Shown here one piece after another: positions 35,246-41,988 of a stretch of 41,988 nucleotides of DNA. The stretch's first letter is position 1; each line of letters opens with the position of its first letter. The notes beneath the pieces are model-generated. The model was not told the DNA's origin. It searched no databases and worked only from the letters and a program-made list of their open reading frames with translations. This DNA is from an uncultured Collinsella sp. (GTDB lineage Bacteria > Actinomycetota > Coriobacteriia > Coriobacteriales > Coriobacteriaceae), in NCBI GenBank assembly GCA_900754075.1, contig CAAEBN010000027.1:1-41988 (forward strand), read 5' to 3'. Made by a program: the position numbers and the translations under genes.

Positions 35246-35272
35246 AGTCAACTTATCATTGATATGTTGACC
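35246..35272. promoter_or_regulatory. Candidate operator between the transporter and its AraC regulator
   Basis: GTCAAC (35247-35252) and GTTGAC (35266-35271) form an inverted repeat with TTATCATTGATAT between them, itself partly palindromic. It sits in the divergent promoter region. The A/T-rich core recalls metal-repressor boxes, but the regulator could equally be the AraC protein. Confidence 0.45.
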
Positions 35273-35325
35273 AAGGCACATAATCGAGCCAGGCTTGGAC
35301 GTTTCCGCAAAGGAAGGGGACGCTT

Positions 35326-36330
35326 TTGAAAATGCATCGGGCAGCGACCGACATAACCGAGCTCTACGCACCGCAATTTGAGCAGTTTGGCCTGGAGCTT
35401 ACCGGCAAGGGCGCCGTCTTTACCGGCGAGGTGGCAAACGACCGGGCACACGGCCGCGCATGGATCATGCCCCTCTCCCCTGTCTGCATCGTCATGGAGC
35501 ATTTCATCACCCCGACGCACGATATGTACCTGGCCGAATACACACCCGAGCCATACGCCTGCGTGAGCGAGGTCAGCGCGCCCACACTTACATGCATGCC
35601 CGAGGCTGGCATAACGCCCGCAAACCTTAAACCATTGCATGGACCGTGGCCAAACAATGCCGTTTGCAGCTTTATCCAAGATAGCTGTGGCGAGGAATTA
35701 AGCCCATTGTTTGCGGGGGAGCTTTATCACTCGCGCTCGGTGCTCTTTTTGCCTGGATATTTTGACGAGCTGGAGCACCGCTATCCCGCCGAGTTCGCGG
35801 GAATCTTTGAGGCGTTTGCCGAGCCATGGCACGAGGAGGCGACGTCTGCCATCTGCCACACGCTGCGCCGGATTAACGAGGACCGCGCCCGCACCGTAGG
35901 CGGACACGTCTATATGCAGGGCATCGTGGAGACCATGGTCGCGGAGCTCGCCTGTTCGCGCGCGGCCCACAAGCAGGCGCGGCAGGCGGCAGACACACGC
36001 GTCAGCATAACCATTGCCGAAGAAGCAACGGCAATGATTGAGCGCGCGCTCGACAAAGGCAGACGTGTGGGTATCAACGAGGTGGCCGAGAGGCTCTACA
36101 CAAGCCGCTCCAAACTATGCGCCACCTTTAAGGCCCAAACTGGCGAGTCCCTGGGCGCCTATATTCGCAGACGCCGTATGGAGCGAGCACAGGACCTTTT
36201 GGCCGACAGCGCGCTCACGATAGCGCAGGTGGCAGAGCGTCTAGGCTACCCTCAGCAGGCCGCCTTCGCCCAAGCCTTCAAGCAACACACCGGCACCACC
36301 CCCACCACCTGGCGCTCCCAACATATATAA
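35326..36330 (+). CDS. AraC-family transcriptional regulator
   Basis: A 334-residue regulator. The N-terminal 200 residues are a sensing domain I cannot match to a ligand. The C-terminal AraC DNA-binding domain has two helix-turn-helices: INEVAERLYTSRSKLCATFK near 245-264 and TIAQVAERLGYPQQAAFAQAF near 300-320, ending HTGTTPTTWR. The start is uncertain: TTG at 35326 has the better distance to AGGAAGG, ATG at 35332 is the more usual codon, and the difference is two residues. Divergence from the two ABC genes suggests it controls them, as YbtA controls ybtPQ. Confidence 0.9.
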   Translation: MKMHRAATDITELYAPQFEQFGLELTGKGAVFTGEVANDRAHGRAWIMPLSPVCIVMEHFITPTHDMYLAEYTPEPYACVSEVSAPTLTCMPEAGITPANLKPLHGPWPNNAVCSFIQDSCGEELSPLFAGELYHSRSVLFLPGYFDELEHRYPAEFAGIFEAFAEPWHEEATSAICHTLRRINEDRARTVGGHVYMQGIVETMVAELACSRAAHKQARQAADTRVSITIAEEATAMIERALDKGRRVGINEVAERLYTSRSKLCATFKAQTGESLGAYIRRRRMERAQDLLADSALTIAQVAERLGYPQQAAFAQAFKQHTGTTPTTWRSQHI

Positions 36331-36331
36331 A

Positions 36332-36360
36332 GAATGAGAGCGCCAACGGCGCCCTCATTC
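36332..36360 (+). terminator. Hairpin after the AraC regulator
   Basis: GAATGAGAGCGCC (36332-36344) pairs with GGCGCCCTCATTC (36348-36360) with one mismatch around a 3-base loop. The following CACCAAATTC has no T run, so termination strength is uncertain. Confidence 0.6.
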
Positions 36361-36409
36361 ACCAAATTCAATCCAGCCCACCTGACCCGAACGGCCGAGT
36401 CGTCACGGA

Positions 36410-36426
36410 CCCCCCCCCGGGGGGGG
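36410..36426. other. C9G8 homopolymer palindrome
   Basis: Nine C followed by eight G in the gap between the convergent AraC and gatB genes. It can fold only as a very tight hairpin and is prone to slippage or to sequencing and assembly error. The remaining gap (36361-36549) holds nothing else apart from the gatB terminator. Confidence 0.8.
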
Positions 36427-36451
36427 ACGGGTGCTTGCTCAAAATGAGTTC

Positions 36452-36484
36452 CGCACGCAAAGAAGGCCACTTAATGTGGCCTTC
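36452..36484 (-). terminator. Terminator of the gatCAB operon
   Basis: On the minus strand GAAGGCCAC (36476-36484 in reverse) pairs perfectly with GTGGCCTTC (36462-36470) around ATTAA, followed by TTTGCGTG. It lies 65 bases past the gatB stop. Confidence 0.75.
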
Positions 36485-36549
36485 GTCTTGCGCAGGACTG
36501 TTTGAAATATTGAGGAAGCACCCGCCCTGCCGGGGCTCCCGGGTTCCGC

Positions 36550-38226
36550 TTACGAGAGCGACGTTCTCAGCAACTCGTTGAAGAGCCTCGGGTTGCCCTT
36601 GCCGCGGCTCGCCTTCATGCACTGGCCCACCAAAAAGCCGATCACCTTCTGGTTGCCGTCACGATACTGCTGCGCCTGTTCGGCACAGTTTGCCAGCACC
36701 TCGTCCACGATCGGCTGCAGCGCGCCGGCATCGCTCACCTGACGCATGCCGCGCTCGTCGACGATCTTGTTGGGGTCGTCGCCGGTCTGGGCCATGGCCT
36801 CAAAGACCTCGTGCGCCTGGTTGGAGCTGATGGCGTCGGTCGCCAGCAGCTTGGCAAGGGCTGCCACCTGAGCCGGCGCAATACCGGACTCGGTGAGCGA
36901 CACGCCCGCACCCTTAAGGTAGGCGATCATCTCGTTGACCAGCAGGTTCGCGACCGTCTGGGCCTCCTTGCCAGCCATGCCGTCAGCGGCTGCCTCAAAG
37001 AAGTCAGCAAACTCCGGGTCACCGGCGATCTGCTCGGCATCGGCCGCCTTAATGCCAAAATCGGCCTCAAAGCGGGCGCACTTGGCATCGGGCAGCTCGG
37101 GAATCTCGCCTCGGCAGCGATCGATAAACTCGTCGTCCAGATCGAAGGGCGCCAGGTCGGGATCGGGGAACAGGCGATAGTCGTCGGCCGTCTCCTTCAC
37201 ACGCATGACCACAGTGCGCTTGCGACTGGGCTCCCAGTGGCGGGTCTCCTGATAGATGATGCCGCCCTCCTCGAGCACCTCGGCCTGGCGGCAGATCTCG
37301 TAGGCAAGACCGTCATGCAGACTCTTAAACGAGTTGAGATTCTTGAGCTCGGTCTTGGTGCCCAGCTTGGTCTCGCCGCGGCGACGCAGCGAGACGTTAC
37401 CGTCGCAGCGCATAGAGCCCTTCTCCATGGAGCAGTCGGAAATGCCCAGCGTCACAAAGATGCGACGGAGCTTTTCCATAAACAGACGAGCCTCCTCGGG
37501 CGTGCGCAGGTCGGGCTCGGTGACGAGCTCAATCAGCGGCGTGCCGCAGCGGTTGTAGTCGACGAGCGACTCGGCAGCGGCGGTAATGCGACCCTCGGCG
37601 CCGCCCACGTGCACCATCTTGGCGGCGTCCTCCTCCATGTGGATGCGCAGGATGCGGATGGGCACCGTGTAGGAACCGTCCTCGCGACGCTCGGGCATCT
37701 GCAGGTTGGACGCGTCATAGCTGGCCAGGTGGCCGGCGCGCTGGTTGCCCTCGCGCATGGTCGACGTCATGGATGTAGACAGGCCCTCAGCGTTGGCCGA
37801 GGCGCTCGCCAGGCTCTGGGCCTCTGCCTCGCCAAACGCGCAGTCGGGGCGCTCGGCGGCACCGCGACCGGTCACGTCCAGGTCCAGGTGACCGTACATG
37901 GCAAAGGCGACCGGACCCTGCGTGGTCTGGAAGTTCTTGGCCATATCGGGATAGAAGTAGTGCTTGCGGTAGAACATCGAATGGCGCTGGATCTCGCAGT
38001 TGGTGGCGAGACCGGCCTTGACGATGCTCTCGATTGCCTTCTTGTTAGGCACCGGCAGGGCGCCCGGCAGGCCCAGACACACCGGGCATACATTGGCGTT
38101 AGGTTCGTCGTCGTGGCTGAGCTTGCAGTTGCAGAACATCTTGGTGTCGAGTGCGGTGAGCTCGGTATGGATCTCCAGGCCAATCACGGCCTCCCAATCC
38201 TGCAGGACCTCGGAAAGCTCCTTCAT
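36550..38226 (-). CDS. gatB: Asp/Glu-tRNA amidotransferase subunit B
   Basis: A 558-residue subunit that activates the side chain of misacylated Glu-tRNA(Gln) or Asp-tRNA(Asn) and accepts ammonia from GatA. VIGLEIHTEL is near 14-23, zinc cysteines C32, C34, C47 and C50 lie in MFCNCKLS and NVCPVCLGLPG, and IHMEEDAAKMVH is near 195. The C-terminal YqeY-like tRNA-binding tail ends FLVGQCMKASRGKGNP. It is longer than the usual 475-500 because about 65 residues (119-186) are inserted between the GHLDLDV strand and the IRILRIHMEED strand. It overlaps gatA by one base (TAATG). Confidence 0.96.
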   Translation of the reverse strand: MKELSEVLQDWEAVIGLEIHTELTALDTKMFCNCKLSHDDEPNANVCPVCLGLPGALPVPNKKAIESIVKAGLATNCEIQRHSMFYRKHYFYPDMAKNFQTTQGPVAFAMYGHLDLDVTGRGAAERPDCAFGEAEAQSLASASANAEGLSTSMTSTMREGNQRAGHLASYDASNLQMPERREDGSYTVPIRILRIHMEEDAAKMVHVGGAEGRITAAAESLVDYNRCGTPLIELVTEPDLRTPEEARLFMEKLRRIFVTLGISDCSMEKGSMRCDGNVSLRRRGETKLGTKTELKNLNSFKSLHDGLAYEICRQAEVLEEGGIIYQETRHWEPSRKRTVVMRVKETADDYRLFPDPDLAPFDLDDEFIDRCRGEIPELPDAKCARFEADFGIKAADAEQIAGDPEFADFFEAAADGMAGKEAQTVANLLVNEMIAYLKGAGVSLTESGIAPAQVAALAKLLATDAISSNQAHEVFEAMAQTGDDPNKIVDERGMRQVSDAGALQPIVDEVLANCAEQAQQYRDGNQKVIGFLVGQCMKASRGKGNPRLFNELLRTSLS

Positions 38227-39740
38227 TACAGCTCGCCTCCCTTCCCGGCAAAATCGGGCGCGACGGAAAGCGCGGGCGCACCCGTGGCGGCATCGGCAAG
38301 GCCGCGCTCCAGGGCGCGGGCAAACGTGAGCAGCTGACGGTCCTTAAAGGCAGGTCCCACCAGCTGGGCAGAAACGGGCAGCTTGCTGTCCTCGCCCAGG
38401 CCCAGCGGCACCGAGATACCGCCGTTGCCGCAAATGTTGAGCGAGATGGTGTACAGGTCGGAGAGGTACATCTGCGTGGGGTCGCTGATCTCGCCAAACT
38501 TAAAGGCCGTGCGCGGCGAGGCGGGCATGAGGATGGTGTCCACCTTGGCATACGCGGCGTCGTAGTCCTGCGTGATGAGCGTGCGGGCCTTTTGCGCGGC
38601 GTAGTAGTACTTGTCGTACACGCCCGAGCTCAGCAGGTAGGCGCCGAGCATCTGACGGCGCTTGGCCTCGGCGCCAAAGCCGTGGGCGCGCGAAAACGAG
38701 CTCTGGTCGGACAGGTTGGCGCAGCCCTCCTCCTGATAACCGTAGCGAATGCCGTCGAAGCGGGCCAGGTTGGAGAACGCCTCGGCCGGGCCGATGACGT
38801 AGTAGGCGGCGATAGCAGCGTCCAGGTGCGGCAGGTCGACCTCGACCAGCTCGGCGCCCTGGTTCTGCAGCTCCTGGGCGGCGCGCTGAACAGCGGCCTT
38901 GACCTCGGGCGTCAGGCCCTCGGCCTCCATAAACGCGGGGATGATGCCCACGCGCTTGCCCTCGATGCTGTCGTTGAGATGCTCGGTAAAGTCGATGGCG
39001 CAATCCTGGCTGGTGCAGTCGTACGGATCGTGGCCCGCGCCGGTAAGCGCGTTCATGGCCAGCGCGATATCCTCGACCGTACGACCGAAGGGGCCCACCT
39101 GGTCGAGCGACGAGCCAAAGGCGACCACGCCGTAACGGCTCACGGCGCCATACGTGGGCTTAAAGCCCACCACGCCGCACAGCGACGCCGGCTGGCGAAT
39201 GGAGCCGCCGGTGTCCGAGCCCAACGAGAGCGCGACCTCGCCCGCGGCGACGGCGGCAGCGGAGCCGCCCGAAGAGCCGCCGGGCACGCGTTCGGTATCC
39301 CAGGGGTTGTTGGTGCGGTGGAACGCCGAGCTCTCGGTGGAACTACCAAAGGCAAACTCGTCCATGTTGGCCTTGCCCATGGGCAGACAGCCGGCATCGA
39401 GCATGCGCTGGACGCAGGTGGCGGTGTAGACGCTCTGGTAGTTCTCGAGCATGCGGGAAGCGCAGGTGGTGCGCGTGCCCACGAGGTTCATGTTGTCCTT
39501 GATGGCCAGCGGCACGCCCGCGAGCGGAGGCAGCGGCTTGCCTGCGGCACGGTCCGCATCCACACGCGCAGCAGCCTCGAGCGCAAGCTCGGGCGCCACC
39601 TGCAGGAATGCCTGGACCCCGCCCTCGCGCGCCTCGATGGCGGCAAGGGAGCCCTGGGCCACCTCGGTAGCGGTAAAGTCGCCGGCGGCAACGCCCGCGG
39701 CGATCTGGGCAGCGGTAAGGGAATCAAAGCTCTGCGCCAT
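38226..39740 (-). CDS. gatA: Asp/Glu-tRNA amidotransferase subunit A (amidase)
   Basis: A 504-residue amidase-signature enzyme that hydrolyses glutamine and passes ammonia to GatB. The Ser-cisSer-Lys triad is visible as GVPLAIKDN (Lys near 80), VPGGSSGGSAAAVAAG, and SDTGGSIRQPASLCG (nucleophile Ser). It is the middle gene of gatC-gatA-gatB with one-base TAATG overlaps on both sides, so the three subunits are made in a fixed ratio. It indicates that this organism forms Gln-tRNA and/or Asn-tRNA indirectly. Confidence 0.97.
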   Translation of the reverse strand: MAQSFDSLTAAQIAAGVAAGDFTATEVAQGSLAAIEAREGGVQAFLQVAPELALEAAARVDADRAAGKPLPPLAGVPLAIKDNMNLVGTRTTCASRMLENYQSVYTATCVQRMLDAGCLPMGKANMDEFAFGSSTESSAFHRTNNPWDTERVPGGSSGGSAAAVAAGEVALSLGSDTGGSIRQPASLCGVVGFKPTYGAVSRYGVVAFGSSLDQVGPFGRTVEDIALAMNALTGAGHDPYDCTSQDCAIDFTEHLNDSIEGKRVGIIPAFMEAEGLTPEVKAAVQRAAQELQNQGAELVEVDLPHLDAAIAAYYVIGPAEAFSNLARFDGIRYGYQEEGCANLSDQSSFSRAHGFGAEAKRRQMLGAYLLSSGVYDKYYYAAQKARTLITQDYDAAYAKVDTILMPASPRTAFKFGEISDPTQMYLSDLYTISLNICGNGGISVPLGLGEDSKLPVSAQLVGPAFKDRQLLTFARALERGLADAATGAPALSVAPDFAGKGGEL

Positions 39741-40051
39741 TACTCGCTCTCCCCCTCTCCCAAAATGGACGGCACGCGGAAGTAGCGGTCGCGCGCGCTG
39801 CCAGCGTTTTCCAGCGCAACGTCGAGCGGCAGGTCGCGCTCGGGTTCGCGCAGGTCATCGCCCATCACGTTGGACAGGCTTCCGATAGGATGGAACGTGG
39901 GCTCCACGTCGGGTAAGTCATATTGCAGGACGGGCTCGAGCATCTGGACGGCGTCGTTCATGTAGGACGTCATCTGGGCGAGCTCGTCATCGGTCAGTGC
40001 GATCTTTGCGTACTCGGCGATGCCGCGCACGTCTTTCTCGCTGAGTGCCAT
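39740..40051 (-). CDS. gatC: Asp/Glu-tRNA amidotransferase subunit C
   Basis: A 103-residue subunit that wraps GatA and GatB. The N-terminus MALSEKDVRGIAEYAKIALT and the motif PTFHPIGSLSNVMGDD, followed by REPERDLPLD, are typical. The start at 40051 was chosen because AAGGGAG lies 7 bases upstream; an ATG six codons earlier is less likely. TATACT at 40087-40092 on the minus strand is a probable -10; the -35 is weak (TGCTCC at 17-bp spacing). First gene of the operon. Confidence 0.94.
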   Translation of the reverse strand: MALSEKDVRGIAEYAKIALTDDELAQMTSYMNDAVQMLEPVLQYDLPDVEPTFHPIGSLSNVMGDDLREPERDLPLDVALENAGSARDRYFRVPSILGEGESE

Positions 40052-40183
40052 AGGCGCTCCCTTCCGCATAACAGTTAAACCGCTCTAGTATACAGGGCAA
40101 CGCCGGCTTGGAGCAGGCGCTTTACCCAAATGCAGCGAAAACGCAACGAGGGCGGCGGGCTGGCAGGCGGCGGGCCGGCGGTT

Positions 40184-40261
40184 CTGTAGCGAAACCCCGC
40201 CGTCCATAGCGAAAACCGTCTCGCCCACAACGAAAACCGTCCCGCCCGCAACGAAAAGCAT
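40184..40261. repeat. 21-bp tandem repeat, about 3.7 copies
   Basis: Units at 40184, 40205, 40226 and 40247 (partial) share the core GCGAAAACCG or ACGAAAACCG and keep an exact 21-bp period. They lie upstream of gatC. No reading frame is evident. A 21-bp period with an inverted-looking core (ACCGTTYGCGGC) also occurs at about 1676-1711. Confidence 0.7.
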
Positions 40262-40315
40262 CACAACATTCGACGTTTATCGTCAAAATCGCGATTTTCA
40301 TCGAATGTTGTGATG
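40259..40315. repeat. 57-bp inverted repeat with nested palindrome
   Basis: CATCACAACATTCGA (40259-40273) is the exact reverse complement of 40301-40315. The 27-base interior contains the palindrome AAAATCGCGATTTT. It follows directly on the 21-bp repeat. Possible roles are a terminator-like structure, a protein-binding site or a mobile miniature element. Confidence 0.75.
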
Positions 40316-40329
40316 GTTTGGAAGTCCCG

Positions 40330-40364
40330 ACCACCACAAAGGTGCCTGTCCCCATTGTGGTGGT
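40330..40364. repeat. 35-bp palindrome containing a GTGCCTGTCCCC core
   Basis: ACCACCACAA (40330-40339) pairs exactly with TTGTGGTGGT (40355-40364). The arrangement and the CTGTCCC core recall the palindrome at 31570-31602. It lies 14 bases past the sortase stop, where a transcript end would be expected, but no T tail is present. Confidence 0.65.
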
Positions 40365-40377
40365 TCTGGAGAATGTC

Positions 40378-41316
40378 TTATGCCGAGGCCTTGGCCTTGC
40401 GGCGCTTGCGGACCGCGTGGATCACGATGTCCAGCAGCAACAGCACAATGGCCACGACCACGATGAGCACGGCAAACTCGCGCTTGCCCCAGTGGCGGCC
40501 GGCCAGCGACTTTTGCTTGTCGACGTCCTTCTTGTTGTACTTGGTGCGCACGCAATGCACCAGCAGGCGATGGTCGTTCACGCCGTAGGGCGTGCAGGTG
40601 ACGAGTGTCACCTTGTCGGCGCCGGGCTCGATGGTTAGCGACTCCATCTCCTCGGGCAGCACCACCTCGGAGTCCACCATCTTGTAGGCGAGCGTCTTGT
40701 TCATGGTGTGCAGCAGCACTAGGTCGCCGGGCTCCAGCGAGTGAATGTCGTCGAACATGCTCAGGTTGCGCATGCCCGAGTGCGCGGTGAGCACGCAATG
40801 CGTCGAGGTGCCGCCCACCGGCAGGCTCGTGCCCTCCAGGTGGCCGACGCCCGCCATGAGGACTTCCTCGCTCGTGCCGTGGTAGATGGGCATGCTCACG
40901 TCGATGGAGGGGATCTCGACCCAGCTCATCATGGGGTCGCGGTCAAAGATGAGCTGCTGGGCGTAGGGCTCGATCTGGTCGGCGGGAAGCTCGGTGACCT
41001 CGCCCGCCAGCTGCTCGTTAAAGGAGCGAGCCTGGAGCAGGATGCGCTCACGCTCCTCGGCAGACAGCGCGTCCACGGTGCTGGACACCGTGCTGATCTG
41101 GTTGAACACGCCCGAGGCTTCGAGGCGGTCCAAGATCCACGGCCAGGTCATAAGGCCCACGCCAATAAGGATGATGACGATGGTGATGAGCCGGTCGGCC
41201 CAGCGCGGCAGTCGCTTGCGACGGCGCTTGGGTTTTGGTTGAGGTTTGGGCTGAGGGCTTGAGCCACCGTTGGCCGCAGCGTTATTGCTCTTCATATGTT
41301 TGGCGCCCTGCACCAT
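40378..41316 (-). CDS. Class C sortase (pilus-type)
   Basis: A 312-residue membrane transpeptidase. A basic, Pro/Lys-rich N-terminal tail precedes a membrane helix (about 43-60) and a second helix lies near the C-terminus (about 283-302), the two-anchor topology of class C. The catalytic His is in VLTAHSGM, Cys in LVTCTPYG, and Arg in NDHRLLVHCVR. A possible lid containing DP is in IFDRDPMMSW. Class C sortases polymerise pilins and normally lie beside pilin genes; none is visible here, although the contig ends 600 bases upstream. AGGAG is 9 bases before the ATG at 41316. Confidence 0.9.
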   Translation of the reverse strand: MVQGAKHMKSNNAAANGGSSPQPKPQPKPKRRRKRLPRWADRLITIVIILIGVGLMTWPWILDRLEASGVFNQISTVSSTVDALSAEERERILLQARSFNEQLAGEVTELPADQIEPYAQQLIFDRDPMMSWVEIPSIDVSMPIYHGTSEEVLMAGVGHLEGTSLPVGGTSTHCVLTAHSGMRNLSMFDDIHSLEPGDLVLLHTMNKTLAYKMVDSEVVLPEEMESLTIEPGADKVTLVTCTPYGVNDHRLLVHCVRTKYNKKDVDKQKSLAGRHWGKREFAVLIVVVAIVLLLLDIVIHAVRKRRKAKASA

Positions 41317-41485
41317 CGCCGGTCACTCCTCTACAACTCAAGTTGTCTAAACAAATAATAGCCGAATTGCGAGCTTCCGCGGCTGGCAACGCAGCTAGGC
41401 TGCACCGTCCAGTCGAGGATAAGCCAGCATTTGAGTTTTCAAAATGTCCCGGATCGGCGGGGCGATTCGGGATACAATATCAATA

Positions 41486-41582
41486 GAAAACGACGCACCC
41501 CGCGTAAGTGTTTGGGAGCGCGGGCGGCCTAGTTTTCAGCTTTAGTTAAATGCCCGGGATCAGACCCCCGGGCATTCTTATT
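41486..41582 (+). ncRNA. Candidate structured small RNA with terminator
   Basis: A possible -10 (TACAAT, 41473-41478) precedes a roughly 97-base segment. GAAAAC (41486-41491) can close on GTTTTC (41532-41537) around an inner CCCGCG/CGCGGG stem. A 10-bp stem (41549-41558 with 41567-41576) then precedes CTTATTT, a plausible terminator. Its 3' end overlaps the end of the convergent small membrane-peptide gene. No -35 of quality was found and no known RNA family is recognised. Confidence 0.35.
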
Positions 41583-41730
41583 TGCGCTTGTTGCGGCGCA
41601 AATGCCTTCTACCGTCCGCACCGCGCGTGCGCCTACGGACCTTAAACCGAACCTCATACGAGTCAAGAAACGCGATGACGAACGTGCCCACCGCCGCGAG
41701 GGCGGCGAGCGCGTTAAGGAATTTCAGCAT
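41578..41730 (-). CDS. Small basic single-span membrane peptide
   Basis: A 50-residue peptide starting MLKFLNALAALAAVGTFVIA, with one membrane helix (about 4-24), then an Arg/Lys-rich tail ending RRNKRK. GGAGG lies 8 bases before the ATG at 41730. The frame is open further upstream, but without a ribosome site and through a poorly coding stretch. Size and topology resemble small holin-like or type I toxin peptides; I cannot name a family. TAAAAT about 70 bases upstream on the minus strand may be its -10. Region 41731-41905 shows nothing else. Confidence 0.5.
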   Translation of the reverse strand: MLKFLNALAALAAVGTFVIAFLDSYEVRFKVRRRTRGADGRRHLRRNKRK

Positions 41731-41905
41731 TTGGGGACCTCCGATCGAGTCGTCGGCCGCCCGCGCACGGGATGCGTCGCAAGGGTATTTTACTGCGAGC
41801 GTATGCACCCACAGCTGGTAAACGCAATAATTGCAAACATCTGTTCGATATTCATACGCTCGATCCATCGGACAATGGAGGCTGGCTGCGTTACCCAAAA
41901 AAACG

Positions 41906-41987
41906 GGCTCTTCGGTGGTTTCTGTGGGAGAGATTCCGGCATAGGCCCAGCTCAGCGGGCGAAAACAACGATCTGGAACTGAAACGG
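41906..41987 (+). mobile_element. End of an insertion sequence, probably ISL3 family (right contig end)
   Basis: An exact inverted copy of bases 1-82, reading outward from GGCTCTTCGGTGGTTTCTG. The flanking bases, AAAAAACG before the boundary, differ from those at the left end (AAGAAAAA), so these are two separate insertions rather than one. Both boundaries lie in A-rich runs, in keeping with AT-rich target choice in this family. No transposase sequence is included. Confidence 0.55.
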
Positions 41988-41988
41988 C

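Noticed and set aside
40184..40261. CRISPR array
   Set aside because: The 21-bp and 62-bp tandem repeats have no unique spacers between conserved repeats, and no cas genes occur.

Overview
The window looks like a complete contig from a high-GC gut Coriobacteriia genome, most likely Collinsella or a close relative. That assignment is inference from gene content: type III glutamine synthetase, a MurT-GatD fusion, a split MetH, a UPF0210 protein, a class C sortase and GatCAB. Both contig ends stop inside the same 82-bp sequence in opposite orientations. Its first bases resemble the terminal repeat of ISL3-family insertion sequences, so the contig probably broke at two copies of one IS.

Layout, left to right. 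0.1-1.4 kb: an iron-dependent alcohol dehydrogenase (minus). 1.9-6.2 kb (plus): two overlapping paralogous helical-repeat genes, then a one-chain MurT-GatD enzyme that amidates lipid II. 6.2-6.8 kb: two palindromic repeats, tRNA-Glu(UUC) and a 135-bp element carrying copies of that tRNA's T-arm and 3' end. 6.8-9.9 kb (minus): a flavodoxin-ferredoxin fusion and glutamine synthetase III. 10.3-14.5 kb (plus): a methionine/one-carbon operon of metF, a stand-alone MetH reactivation protein and a MetH lacking its reactivation domain. 14.6-17.7 kb (plus): a UPF0210 protein, a SAM methyltransferase and YhbY. 17.7-20.7 kb: a 999-residue MalT/SARP-like regulator (minus).

21.2-26.1 kb (minus): amino-sugar and housekeeping genes, nagB, PTS EIIA(Glc), glmM, rpsI and rplM, and a patatin-like lipase. 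nagB, EIIA and glmM sit side by side at the branch between amino-sugar breakdown and cell-wall precursor synthesis. 26.1-27.1 kb holds a 62-bp tandem repeat, a 134-bp relative of the tRNA-Glu element, and tmRNA (minus). 27.3-31.2 kb: an unrecognised 144-residue gene (plus), a PIN/RelB-like toxin-antitoxin pair with its operator, and a P1B-like metal ATPase with a small membrane partner. 31.6-36.3 kb: a heterodimeric ABC exporter-fold transporter diverging from an AraC-type regulator. 36.5-40.1 kb (minus): gatC-gatA-gatB for Gln-tRNA(Gln)/Asn-tRNA(Asn) amidation. 40.4-41.9 kb: a class C sortase without visible pilin, a small basic membrane peptide and a candidate convergent structured RNA.

The most unusual content is non-coding. 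The two RNA-linked elements, at tRNA-Glu and at tmRNA, have nearly equal length, the same layout and a shared hairpin, yet each end matches the T-arm of its own neighbouring RNA gene. Several other intergenic inverted or tandem repeats look like separate small repeat families. No CRISPR array, prophage gene, integrase or rRNA gene was seen.
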